Translations under genes and position numbers: made by a program | The notes under the pieces: generated by a model | What the model saw: the letters and a program-made list of their open reading frames with translations, nothing else | The model's database searches: none | What the model was told of the DNA's origin: nothing | Source of the DNA: Flavobacterium flevense | GTDB taxonomy: Bacteria; Bacteroidota; Bacteroidia; Flavobacteriales; Flavobacteriaceae | Assembly: GCF_900142775.1 (NCBI RefSeq) | Contig: NZ_FRCC01000004.1 | Coordinates: 124,001 to 188,000 of the forward strand | Reading direction: 5' to 3' | DNA length: 64,000 nucleotides | Part shown: piece by piece, positions 8,137 to 17,019 of the stretch | Layout: each line of letters opens with the position of its first letter | Numbering within the stretch: position 1 is the stretch's first letter

Positions 8137-8826
8137 ATGAAAGATCAGATTAAAAAATTTTTAAACGAAGAGCAAGATCCTAAGGCTATCGAAAAAATCA
8201 CTTCAAAACTGAATGATTTATTGATGAAGAATGAAGAAATAGGCTATATAGGAGTACAGAAAAAACCGGCACTAACGGTTTTTCCGGATAGCATTGTTTT
8301 GACCAATAAAAGAATCATTATTTGTCAGCCTAAAAATTTAGGACTTTCAATGGATTTTATCGATTATACCTGGGATCAGATTGAAGGTACATTTGTAAAA
8401 GAGAATATCTTAGGTTCAGAGTTTTCTTTTTCTACCAAAACAGATATGACAGTTTCCATAGATTATATTCCGAAGATTCAGGCCAGAAAAATATTTACGT
8501 ATGCTAAAGAACAATTGGATATTATAAAAAACGGAGCAGCTCATAATACTGCTGTTGTTGCTGAAGAAATTACTGAGGTTCCAGAAGAAATTGAAGAAAT
8601 GGAAACCGAAGAGGTCACTCATTATGCTGAGATTATGCCGGCAGTTTCTAATCCTGTTGAGACTGTTCAGGAGAATCACACTCCTGCAACAGAAAAACCA
8701 AGCAGCGAATTGACGCAGGATGAACTTTTTGCAAAACTACAGAATTACAAAAAACTCCTTGACAACGGATTGATTTTACAAGGAGAATACGATGCATTCA
8801 AAAAAGAAATATTGAGTTTGATGTAA
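8137..8826 (+). CDS. Bacterial PH-domain and SHOCT-domain protein
   Basis: A 229-residue soluble protein with two ends that can be recognised. Residues 30-130 look like a bacterial pleckstrin-homology domain (YIGVQKKPALTVFPDSIVLT, then TNKRIIICQP and YTWDQIEGTFVKE). Residues 140-185 are an acidic, low-complexity linker rich in Glu, Val and Thr. The last 40 residues form a SHOCT domain (LTQDELFAKLQNYKKLLDNG then YDAFKKEIL). SHOCT domains are short C-terminal helices often attached to membrane or oligomerising proteins; function is not established. It stands alone and converges with the DUF4374 gene through a shared terminator. Confidence 0.75.
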   Translation: MKDQIKKFLNEEQDPKAIEKITSKLNDLLMKNEEIGYIGVQKKPALTVFPDSIVLTNKRIIICQPKNLGLSMDFIDYTWDQIEGTFVKENILGSEFSFSTKTDMTVSIDYIPKIQARKIFTYAKEQLDIIKNGAAHNTAVVAEEITEVPEEIEEMETEEVTHYAEIMPAVSNPVETVQENHTPATEKPSSELTQDELFAKLQNYKKLLDNGLILQGEYDAFKKEILSLM

Positions 8827-8850
8827 AATGGAATACTTATTTTAAAAAGC

Positions 8851-8890
8851 AAAAAATCCGGACAAATTAAAAACTTGTCCGGATTTTTTT
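8851..8890. terminator. Bidirectional terminator
   Basis: AAAAAATCCGGACAA and TTGTCCGGATTTTTTT form a perfect stem with A and T runs on both flanks. It can serve the PH/SHOCT gene on the plus strand and the DUF4374 gene on the minus strand. Confidence 0.85.
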
Positions 8891-8915
8891 ATTTCAATTT
8901 TGTGAATTATATTTC

Positions 8916-10301
8916 TTAGTAAGCTCCAATATAGTAACTACCTGAAGCTGTTTTTAATTTAGCTCCTTTTTTGATTGTTTTGGTTTTTGTATTTACAATA
9001 TAAATATTACCATCTTTCCCGGCCGGAGTTAATGGAAGATATACGTTGTCTCCAATAACACCAATATTCTGGAACTGACGTAAAGTTGTAGATAATTCGG
9101 CATCTTCCTCAATTTCTGTAGTTAATTTAACCGCAGTTTTGTCATTAAGATTAATTAACGCAACATATCCACCTGCTGTGTCTTCCATAGTATAAAGAAC
9201 TACAGCAATACCATCTTTAACATATCTCCAGGCTTTAATACTGGCGCCAGTGATACTCAAAGCTGTATTCAAATTAAAATGATATGCTTGATCATACTCG
9301 TTAGTTGTTTTGTCAATACGAAGAATATCGGGACCTGAAGTTGCAGTAGCTTGATAAATATGACCATCAGTACCTACATATTGTGTCATGGTACGGTAAC
9401 CAAGATTGTCTATCATAGTATTATTTGAAGAGATGATTTTAGCATTTCTTAAATTAGGATAATCTATTACATAGGTAAGGGTTCCTAAATTTCTTTCGTC
9501 AGTTCTGTCCCATCCATTAATAGCTCCGGAAGTTGGATTTGTAGTTACAGTACCGTTGATATCATGCCTGCGTACACCTAAGCCAATAAATAATTTAGTT
9601 TTTGCTTGGTTTAGCACAGGAACATCAGCTCTCCATACATGGTATCCTTGTGATTCTAATTCAGTACCAAGATCTATGTTAATGCTGCCAGTATTCGTAA
9701 TAGCAGTGTTGTTTAAATCTATATTAGCAATTTTTATCGTTCCTTTAGGATTGCGGTAAACAAAATTTGGAGCTGTTCCTGTATATGGATCTAAAGCCTC
9801 ACCAAAAGATACACCTACACCAATTCCCTCAGCTGCTTTAACCCAACGAGGGGATGTTCCTAAAATTGTAGCAGTATTTAATTCAAAACCTACTTCTTCG
9901 TATTTTCCTGCACCTGAAACACTGTATTTATTGAATACACCACCTTCAGTTCCGGTGTATTGAATATTGTATAAAAATTTACCATCTGCAGAAGCCTGAA
10001 CACGTGCTGTACGGCTGGACTTTAAAGCAAATCCATTAACATATTTATCACCTTCCATTTTAAAAAGATCTACTTCATAGTCAGGGTTTTCAGCATTTTC
10101 TGGTGTTATGGCGTAAGCACGAGTTCCTCCATTACCAGCAGTACCATTTGCATCAGGAAAAGAACCTGTTAAGGAAATCCAGCGTGTTCCGTCATTTCCT
10201 GAATTGTCTCCTGAATCGTTGTTGTCATCATTACTACAGCTTCCTAATGTCAGGGCAGTAGCGATACTAAATAATGCTATTTTAAATAGATTTTTTTTCA
10301 T
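8916..10301 (-). CDS. DUF4374 surface lipoprotein, XusB-like
   Basis: A 461-residue lipoprotein: the signal peptide ends in TLGSC with the lipidated cysteine at C22, followed by an acidic Asn/Asp/Gly-rich tether typical of surface-exposed Bacteroidota lipoproteins. The rest is a DUF4374 beta-propeller (RAYAITPENAENPDYEVDLF, ASADGKFLYNIQYTG). In Bacteroides thetaiotaomicron the DUF4374 protein XusB binds foreign siderophores and works with the TonB receptor XusA. Here it lies 17 bp downstream of a TonB receptor in the same operon, which supports the same role. The ligand and the orthology are inferred. Confidence 0.82.
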   Translation of the reverse strand: MKKNLFKIALFSIATALTLGSCSNDDNNDSGDNSGNDGTRWISLTGSFPDANGTAGNGGTRAYAITPENAENPDYEVDLFKMEGDKYVNGFALKSSRTARVQASADGKFLYNIQYTGTEGGVFNKYSVSGAGKYEEVGFELNTATILGTSPRWVKAAEGIGVGVSFGEALDPYTGTAPNFVYRNPKGTIKIANIDLNNTAITNTGSINIDLGTELESQGYHVWRADVPVLNQAKTKLFIGLGVRRHDINGTVTTNPTSGAINGWDRTDERNLGTLTYVIDYPNLRNAKIISSNNTMIDNLGYRTMTQYVGTDGHIYQATATSGPDILRIDKTTNEYDQAYHFNLNTALSITGASIKAWRYVKDGIAVVLYTMEDTAGGYVALINLNDKTAVKLTTEIEEDAELSTTLRQFQNIGVIGDNVYLPLTPAGKDGNIYIVNTKTKTIKKGAKLKTASGSYYIGAY

Positions 10302-10318
10302 GATATATATTTATTTGA

Positions 10319-12583
10319 TTATAAAAATTTACTAAAGGTGTAATTCAATTTGAAATAGATTCCTCTACCTGGTTTTTGAATTTGGAAGTTGTCATAGATT
10401 TCTGCATTCAATAGGTTTTTTACATCTATACTGGCTACCAGTTTTTTAGAAGGGAATCGATAACTTACTCCTAAATCATGTATAAACTGACTGGGAGTTA
10501 AAGACCAATCAGGCTGTCCCCAAACAATGTAATATTCGCCTACATATCCTATTGTATAATAGGCGTTAAGTATGGATTTTTTTTGAAAAACATCATTAAA
10601 GCGATATTGAACATTGGCATTAGCGGTTAGGTAGGGTTCGTTAGGAACTTGTTGACCAAAGAGGCTATGTGCATTTCCATTTTCATCTCGTTCTTGTTTA
10701 AAAACGTTGTTGAATTTGGAGAAATTTAAAGAAGCATTTAATCTGTTATTATAGATATAAATAATTTCTGCTTCAAAACCACGTGCTTGTGTCCGGCCAA
10801 GATTTACATATCGGGTGGTTTGAATATCAGCATCAGCTTCATCTTCAATTTCTGAGACATCAACAGCTTGTTGGGTTATTTTTTTATAGCCATTACGCCA
10901 AAAAGCATTGGCATAAAAAGATATTTTGTGTTTACCAGAATCTATTGCTCCATAGCGAAAACCTAAGTTATAATTGATGTTTTTTTCTGGTTCTAAGCTA
11001 AGATTAGGCAGAATGTTAATCTCAGGAGCTCCAAATAATTGGTTTTCAGTAGGCATGATATAAGAGTTCTCAGTAGAACCAATAACAAATAAATCAGAAA
11101 TTACATTGTATGATGCAGTAGCTCCGTAGCCAAAATTATAATTAGAGGTTGTAGTGTCTCGTTTTACAACTGCATTTACACCGTCTGTAGTAACAATTTC
11201 TGATTTTGTCTGATTGGTTCTGTTGGTTGTATATTTTCCTAAAAAGTTGGTTTTTAGCTTTCTGTTGAAAGTTTCAGCTTCATAATTCATCGAAATAATG
11301 TGTTTAGAAACCAGACTCCTTGTTGCTAAATCCTGAGAAGCCGGATTTAATAAATCTTCATCTTTTCTGTTAGTCGCTTCGTATTTGTGGTTTATAGAAA
11401 TACGGTGTCCGTTAGCAATCATGTAACCCAGATTAGATCTTGCATTCGTGATTTTTCTATCGGTATTCGTAATCGTTTTTGGTCCTTGTTGCCCTCCATT
11501 TGTTCGTAATGGTACTCTTTCTCCAAATTCAACAACTTCTCTAATAGTGCCATCCCAATTGTAAGCAAAACTCACAGTATCTTGTAAATACGTACTTCGC
11601 TCGCTTCTTACCGCATTAATATTTAATGCTAAGTCTTTTAAAAGAAAATCTTTCTTAGTGTAATTAAGTATTAAAGCATGTGCTTCCGTTTCATTAAAAC
11701 GACCTACATATGGAACTGCCATAGTTATTCCATGAGGAATTTCTCTGTAGTTGCTGGAGCCATTATAGCCTATGAAAAATTGATCAGCCCATTTGGTATC
11801 GGTAAAACCCACTTCAAAACGACCTCCCACGGATTTATAATCGTTGTTAAAACGTTTTGCCCGATAAGGTCTGATGATTTGTTGCAGATGATTTACGTAA
11901 GTTGTAGATCGGCCCCAGGTTTCAAAACTATTATCAGTATAAGTGTAAAATCCTGATCCTCTAAAAGAAATTCCGGTTTTTTTATCGCGATAATTAGCGC
12001 TTAAATCAGATTGAAAAGTATTGAATGATCCATAAGAGACAGCGGCAGTGGCATTATTTTGAGAAACATCCTTTTTCAAGACTACATTGATAGCACCACC
12101 TACATAATCACCTGTTAAATGAGAGGGTAATATTCCTTTGTAAACCTCGATACGCTCAATCATTGAGGGAGGTATGTTGTTCAGATTGAAAGAAGAACCA
12201 AAAGTGGAAACCTCAATTCCATCAAGAAATATTCCTATAGTACTCCCGGACATGCCGTTAAGGTTGTATTCAACATTCGAACCAATTCCTCCATTTTGCC
12301 TTACCCGTACACCAACTGAGCGGTCTAATAATTCATTGGTTGTTAAATTTCTTAGTGATGCATCTTTAGTTTCAATAACATTTACAGCAAAACCAGTAGT
12401 TTCTATTTTTTCTTTTTTTGATTTTCCTTTGATACTTACAGCATTTAGTTCTTCAGCCTCTTCAATTTCCTTCCTGTTTTTTTTTTCTGTTACAGCCGTT
12501 TTTTCTTTTGGTTGTTTTTCCTGCGAAAAGACCATTGTAGAAAGTAAGAGTATTACTGTAGAAAAAAGTAGTTTTATGTTCAT
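10319..12583 (-). CDS. TonB-dependent receptor, XusA-like
   Basis: A 754-residue outer-membrane receptor. A signal peptide (ending VFSQ) is followed by a Lys/Glu-rich segment, a TonB-box-like stretch AVSIKGKSKKEKIETTGF, a plug domain (LTTNELLDRSVGVRVRQNG, then MIERIEVYKGILPSHL) and a 22-strand-type barrel that ends FKLNYTFSKFL with a terminal hydrophobic residue. Length fits a siderophore or metal receptor rather than a SusC protein, which is about 1000 residues. It is the first gene of a two-gene operon with the DUF4374 lipoprotein and is divergent from an AraC regulator, the usual arrangement of a regulated siderophore receptor. The third Xus gene (PepSY-type reductase) is absent here. Confidence 0.87.
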   Translation of the reverse strand: MNIKLLFSTVILLLSTMVFSQEKQPKEKTAVTEKKNRKEIEEAEELNAVSIKGKSKKEKIETTGFAVNVIETKDASLRNLTTNELLDRSVGVRVRQNGGIGSNVEYNLNGMSGSTIGIFLDGIEVSTFGSSFNLNNIPPSMIERIEVYKGILPSHLTGDYVGGAINVVLKKDVSQNNATAAVSYGSFNTFQSDLSANYRDKKTGISFRGSGFYTYTDNSFETWGRSTTYVNHLQQIIRPYRAKRFNNDYKSVGGRFEVGFTDTKWADQFFIGYNGSSNYREIPHGITMAVPYVGRFNETEAHALILNYTKKDFLLKDLALNINAVRSERSTYLQDTVSFAYNWDGTIREVVEFGERVPLRTNGGQQGPKTITNTDRKITNARSNLGYMIANGHRISINHKYEATNRKDEDLLNPASQDLATRSLVSKHIISMNYEAETFNRKLKTNFLGKYTTNRTNQTKSEIVTTDGVNAVVKRDTTTSNYNFGYGATASYNVISDLFVIGSTENSYIMPTENQLFGAPEINILPNLSLEPEKNINYNLGFRYGAIDSGKHKISFYANAFWRNGYKKITQQAVDVSEIEDEADADIQTTRYVNLGRTQARGFEAEIIYIYNNRLNASLNFSKFNNVFKQERDENGNAHSLFGQQVPNEPYLTANANVQYRFNDVFQKKSILNAYYTIGYVGEYYIVWGQPDWSLTPSQFIHDLGVSYRFPSKKLVASIDVKNLLNAEIYDNFQIQKPGRGIYFKLNYTFSKFL

Positions 12584-12651
12584 TATCGAATTTAAATATG
12601 TTTTTTATCTAAAAATTATTCTTAATTAGATTTATTATAAATAGATTTGCG

Positions 12652-12659
12652 CAAAAATA
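12652..12659 (-). promoter_or_regulatory. -7 element of the receptor operon
   Basis: On the minus strand this reads TATTTTTG, a match to TAnnTTTG, 68 bp before the receptor start codon. The paired direct repeats at 12687-12727 lie 27 bp upstream of it, a suitable place for an activator. Confidence 0.45.
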
Positions 12660-12686
12660 CTATCAGCATCCACAAGATGAATAGGG

Positions 12687-12727
12687 AAAAACGGATTATT
12701 ACTTTGTAAAAACGGATTATTATTTTG
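12687..12727. promoter_or_regulatory. Tandem direct repeat, candidate AraC-type operator
   Basis: Two 20-bp copies of AAAAACGGATTATTAYTTTG begin at 12687 and 12708, 21 bp apart, which is two helical turns, and they differ at one base. Direct repeats on one face of the helix are typical AraC-family sites. They sit between the divergent AraC gene and the TonB receptor, and the second copy reaches the AraC start codon. Confidence 0.7.
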
Positions 12728-13801
12728 AAATTTAAATCGAAAATTCCAGGACATCAGCAACCTTTCATTTCAATTGAAACAGGCGATTTATACCATCAGA
12801 AAAGTCAGTTTACTGAAGAGAGAAGCACTTTGAAAATGGATGAAAATGATGAAATTACTATTCATAACCAAATTTCTGAAGGGATTTTGATTATGGATAT
12901 TAAAATGCGTTTTTCAACAGAGCAAACCATTCAGACCGAAATGCTGGGGGAATCGATAGTAATGAATTTTATTTGTTCGAATAATTTAGGAACCCGGATA
13001 GAGGAACTCGAAGGGGAACAATATTCTATTGAAAACACCCATAATATTTTGTATGCTTCTAAATTGAACGCTACTTATAAAATTCCGGCTTTAGAAGAAA
13101 TAAATTGCCTGTACATTATTTTATCTCCTGATTTTTATTCGAAATTAATTAACGAAGATTGGGGACTGCACAAAAAATTCTCTAAAAATATCAATCAGAA
13201 AAAAACAGGATACTTAACCCCTAAATATGCTCCTTTTACTCCGGGGATACAGTGGATTATTCACGAAATCAAAAACTGTACTTATGATGGTTCGATGAAA
13301 AAAATATATCTGGAAGCTAAAATTAAAGAACTCCTTCTTTTACAATTGGATTCCTTAATAGAGAAACCAAAAAATGAAGAACAAGAAATAGGAGAGGAGG
13401 ATTTAAGCAAACTTTTGAAAGCGAAATTGATTTTAGAAAAAAATTTCACAAATGCACCGTCTCTTTCGGAGCTGTCCCGATTAATTTCTCTTAACGAATT
13501 CAAATTAAAAAAAGGATTTAAGGCGCATTTTAAAACTACCATAAAAAGTTATGTTACGGAACTCAGAATGGAATATGCCAAAAAACTATTTAAAAATGAA
13601 GTTTCTAATGTAAGCGAAGTAGCTTATAAATGTGGTTATAAAGATGTATCTCACTTCTCGGCTGCCTTTAAATTCTTCTACGGATTTACTCCGGCCAGTT
13701 TTAGAAAATTAAACGCAGGAGCAAAAATCTACCTTTTGTACTTGGACTTTCTGGACATTTTTTATTTAGACCTACTGTCAATAGATTATTGTTTGGTTTA
13801 A
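12725..13801 (+). CDS. AraC family regulator, PchR-like
   Basis: A 358-residue regulator. The N-terminal 220 residues form a sensor domain of the kind seen in PchR-like siderophore-responsive proteins. Residues about 235-335 hold two helix-turn-helix motifs (LSELSRLISLNEFKLKKGF and VSNVSEVAYKCGYKDVSHFS, then FTPASFRKL). The TTG start is retained because homologues begin with a similar MKFK-type segment; the next methionine, residue 37, would remove it. After the DNA-binding domain there is an unusual hydrophobic tail of about 25 residues. Divergent from a XusAB-like operon with tandem repeats between them, so it probably activates iron-siderophore uptake genes. Confidence 0.85.
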   Translation: MKFKSKIPGHQQPFISIETGDLYHQKSQFTEERSTLKMDENDEITIHNQISEGILIMDIKMRFSTEQTIQTEMLGESIVMNFICSNNLGTRIEELEGEQYSIENTHNILYASKLNATYKIPALEEINCLYIILSPDFYSKLINEDWGLHKKFSKNINQKKTGYLTPKYAPFTPGIQWIIHEIKNCTYDGSMKKIYLEAKIKELLLLQLDSLIEKPKNEEQEIGEEDLSKLLKAKLILEKNFTNAPSLSELSRLISLNEFKLKKGFKAHFKTTIKSYVTELRMEYAKKLFKNEVSNVSEVAYKCGYKDVSHFSAAFKFFYGFTPASFRKLNAGAKIYLLYLDFLDIFYLDLLSIDYCLV

Positions 13802-13831
13802 GAAACTTTTAAAATTTATCAAATCATATGG

Positions 13832-13876
13832 ATTCCCCTCTTTTGGAGGGGTGCCCAGCGGGCGGGGTAGTTTTTT
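13832..13876. repeat. Intergenic palindromic repeat
   Basis: CCCCTC, TTTT and GAGGGG form a hairpin, followed by a GC-rich stretch and a T run. It has the look of a dispersed Flavobacterium intergenic element and may act as terminator for the AraC gene. Confidence 0.5.
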
Positions 13877-13975
13877 ATATTAGGGAGCTTCTTAAATTCA
13901 AATCTAAAATATTTCTTCTTTCGAATATTAGCTTATTGTAAACAAATATTTTTATAACCCAATATTGATAACAAT

Positions 13976-14023
13976 ACCTTAATTTTTTTCAAGGTTTTAC
14001 TTAATAAATGACGCCTAGTTTTG
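13976..14023 (+). promoter_or_regulatory. Promoter region of the phytate-type TonB receptor
   Basis: TAGTTTTG at 14016-14023 matches the TAnnTTTG -7 element 26 bp before the ATG. Just upstream, ACCTT (13976-13980) and AAGGT (13991-13995) form an inverted repeat around a T-rich centre; it might be an operator, for example phosphate-responsive, but this is a guess. Confidence 0.45.
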
Positions 14024-14049
14024 CGTGAAAATTAATTAAAACAAGAACA

Positions 14050-16860
14050 ATGAAGAAAAATTATTTAGTCGTGCTGTTTTTTTTACTGGCACTTGCAGGT
14101 TATGCTCAAAAAGGAGTAATATCCGGAAAAGTGCTTGATGTTGATGATAAAATGCCGTTACCTGGTGCAATGCTCCAGCTGGAAGGGATGAATAAATACA
14201 CCATTTCAGATTATAACGGGCGTTATGAATTTTTAAATGTACAGGAAGGATCTTATACTTTAAAAGTGTCATACATAGGATATACTGCCGGATCAGCTAC
14301 ACTTACAGTGACTAAAGGAGGAAATACGGTTTATAATTTTGCACTAAAAGCTTCAGGAACAGAGTTGAATGAAGTGGTAGTGGGAGATATTTTAAAAGGA
14401 CAGGCCAAAGCCCTGAGTCAGCAAAAACACAATAAGAATATTGGAAATGTAATTTCTTCTGATCAGGTAGGTCGTTTTCCGGATGCCAATATTGGAGACG
14501 CCTTGAAGCGTGTTCCGGGTGTTACCATGCAAAATGATCAGGGAGAAGCCAGAAATATTATCATTAGAGGTTTAGCGCCATCACTGAACTCAGTTACTTT
14601 AAATGGTGACCGAATCCCATCGGCTGAGGGAGATAACAGAAATGTGCAAATGGATTTGATTCCGTCAGATATGATTTCGACTATCGAAGTCAATAAAACC
14701 CTGACTTCTGATATGGATGCCGATGCTATTGGAGGTTCGGTAAATTTGATTACACGAGCAACTCCTAATGGTGAGCGTATTTCGGCTACAGTGGCTGGAG
14801 GTTATTTACCTATTCGAGAAAAAGCATCTTACACAGCCGGTTTGGTTTACGGAAATCGTTTTTTGAACGATAAATTCGGAGCGGTTATTAGCGGTTCGTA
14901 CAATAATGTAGATTATGGTTCGGATAACGTAGAAAACGAATGGACAAAAGATGATTTTGGGAACGAATTTCTACAGGCTTCTGAAATCAGAAAGTACGAT
15001 GTACAACGTATTCGCCGTAGTGCTTCGATTGCTTTGGATTATAAATTCGATGAAAATAACACCATTTTTGCGAATGCTATTTACAACTGGAGAGACGATA
15101 GAGAGAACCGTTTCAGAACTACTTATGATGATATTGAAGCGATTTATGATGGTGAAGATATCATTGGTTTTGAAGGTCGTGTAAAACGCCAGACTAAAGG
15201 TGGTGTGGATAATAACAGAAATAAAAGCAGAAGACTGGAAGATCAGCGTGTTCAGAATTACTCACTTCGTGGAGAGCACTTAATCAATTCTAAGCTGGAT
15301 TTAGACTGGTCAGCTAATTATGCTAAAGCCAGAGAATACCGACCGGGAGAGCGTTATATCGAGTACCGTCAAGAAGGTTTGGATATTTTTCAGGACTTTT
15401 CTGAAAACAAATTTCCTTTAGTAACTTCATCAGGAGAAGCATTGGATCAATTAGAATTGGATTCCGCATCTGAAAATACCGATGATACTTCCGAAAGTGA
15501 ATTTGGAGCCAAAGTAAATATCCGTGTGCCTTTTACGATTATTCCATCTGAAAAAGGAAGGTTAAGAACCGGTCTTAGATTACGACTGAAAGAGAAAATG
15601 AGAAACAATATTTTCTATGCTTACGAACCTGTTAATGATGATATGGCTTTGTTATCGGATGTACCAACGAGCTTTTTTGACGGAAAAGGATTCAATCCGG
15701 GAGATAAATATGTGCCGGGAACTTTTGCTTCGGCTGACTTTTTAGGAAATCTGGATTTAAATAATGCTTCACTATTCGATAAAGAAGCTGATCCAGCTGA
15801 ATATTTGGCGGTAAATTACAATGCAAAAGAAAATATCTATGCTGCTTATGTAAGATGGGATCAGGATTTTAATGACAAATTATCGATGGTGTTAGGTTTC
15901 CGTTCCGAAACGACTCATATCGATTATACCGGAAACCGTGTATTAGACGAAGAAGAATTAGAAGGTGAAATCACTACAACTAATACTTACACCAATCTTT
16001 TGCCAAGTATTTCATTCCAATACAATGCTACTAAAGATTTGATTTTAAGAGCAGCGGCAACTACCGCTTTGGCCAGACCTAATTATTATGCTTTGGCTCC
16101 GTTTGTAAACAACATTGCTTCGGATATGGAAATTACTGCCGGAAATCCGGATCTTGATGTTACCTATTCTTATAATTATGATTTCATGGCCGAGAATTAT
16201 TTCAAATCAGTTGGTTTGATTTCAGGAGGTGTTTTCTACAAAAGATTAAATGATTTTATCTACAATTATAGCGATAATCAATATACAACGGATAAGTTTA
16301 CTGCTGATTTTCCAAATCAAAGCAACCCAATCCCAACAGGAGAAAACTGGTCATTTGTACAATCGAGAAACGGAAAAAGCGTAGATGTTTACGGATTTGA
16401 AGTGGCTTTACAACGTCAGTTGGATTTCTTTGAAAGTAAATTTTTAAGAGGATTTGGAGTTTATTTGAACTATACCTACACCAAATCAGAAGCAAAAGGA
16501 ATTGCGGATGAAGACGGAAACGAAAGAAAAAACATCAGCCTTCCGGGAACAGCACCGCACATGTTCAACGGTTCATTGTCATGGGAGAACAAACGTTTTT
16601 CTGCCAGAGTTTCTACTAATTTTGCTGCCGATTATTTAGACGAATTAGGAGCTGATGACTATCAGGATAGTTATTATGACAAACAATTTTTCTTAGATGC
16701 GAATGCTGCTTACAAAATCACGCCAAACATTCGTCTTTTTGCGGAAGCGAATAATTTAACCAATCAGCCGTTGCGTTATTACCAAGGCGTAGAAGCAAAC
16801 ACAAAACAAGTAGAATACTATCAGGCACGTTTTAACTTTGGTTTGAAATTTGACTTTTAG
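14050..16860 (+). CDS. TonB-dependent receptor with CarboxypepD-reg domain
   Basis: A 936-residue outer-membrane receptor. A signal peptide ending GYAQ is followed by a carboxypeptidase-regulatory-like domain at about 22-105 (ISGKVLDVDDKMPLPGAMLQ, then YNGRYEFLNVQEGSYTLKVS). The plug comes next (FPDANIGDALKRVPGVTMQN, IIIRGLAPSLNSVTLNGDRI, DADAIGGSVNLITR), then the barrel ending NFGLKFDF. It is not a SusC and has no SusD beside it. The gene 159 bp downstream encodes a beta-propeller phytase, so the pair probably captures phytate or its inositol-phosphate products. That substrate is inferred from the neighbour only. Confidence 0.87.
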   Translation: MKKNYLVVLFFLLALAGYAQKGVISGKVLDVDDKMPLPGAMLQLEGMNKYTISDYNGRYEFLNVQEGSYTLKVSYIGYTAGSATLTVTKGGNTVYNFALKASGTELNEVVVGDILKGQAKALSQQKHNKNIGNVISSDQVGRFPDANIGDALKRVPGVTMQNDQGEARNIIIRGLAPSLNSVTLNGDRIPSAEGDNRNVQMDLIPSDMISTIEVNKTLTSDMDADAIGGSVNLITRATPNGERISATVAGGYLPIREKASYTAGLVYGNRFLNDKFGAVISGSYNNVDYGSDNVENEWTKDDFGNEFLQASEIRKYDVQRIRRSASIALDYKFDENNTIFANAIYNWRDDRENRFRTTYDDIEAIYDGEDIIGFEGRVKRQTKGGVDNNRNKSRRLEDQRVQNYSLRGEHLINSKLDLDWSANYAKAREYRPGERYIEYRQEGLDIFQDFSENKFPLVTSSGEALDQLELDSASENTDDTSESEFGAKVNIRVPFTIIPSEKGRLRTGLRLRLKEKMRNNIFYAYEPVNDDMALLSDVPTSFFDGKGFNPGDKYVPGTFASADFLGNLDLNNASLFDKEADPAEYLAVNYNAKENIYAAYVRWDQDFNDKLSMVLGFRSETTHIDYTGNRVLDEEELEGEITTTNTYTNLLPSISFQYNATKDLILRAAATTALARPNYYALAPFVNNIASDMEITAGNPDLDVTYSYNYDFMAENYFKSVGLISGGVFYKRLNDFIYNYSDNQYTTDKFTADFPNQSNPIPTGENWSFVQSRNGKSVDVYGFEVALQRQLDFFESKFLRGFGVYLNYTYTKSEAKGIADEDGNERKNISLPGTAPHMFNGSLSWENKRFSARVSTNFAADYLDELGADDYQDSYYDKQFFLDANAAYKITPNIRLFAEANNLTNQPLRYYQGVEANTKQVEYYQARFNFGLKFDF

Positions 16861-16888
16861 TTCCACAGAAAATATAATTAATTTAAGA

Positions 16889-16996
16889 TAGGCCACAGAT
16901 GACACTGATTGAACAGATAAAAACGGATTTTTCATAGCTCTTTGTAAATCACAATCTGCGATAATCCGTTAAAATCAGTTTCATCTGTGTGCCATT
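16889..16996. repeat. Imperfect inverted repeat between receptor and phytase
   Basis: GGCCACAGATGACACTGATT pairs with AATCAGTTTCATCTGTGTGCC on the far side, and AAAAACGGATTTTT pairs with AATCCGTT inside. It has the look of a dispersed palindromic element that inserted inside this gene pair. Confidence 0.6.
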
Positions 16997-17019
16997 CTCA
17001 ATAATTGGTATAAGAAAAT

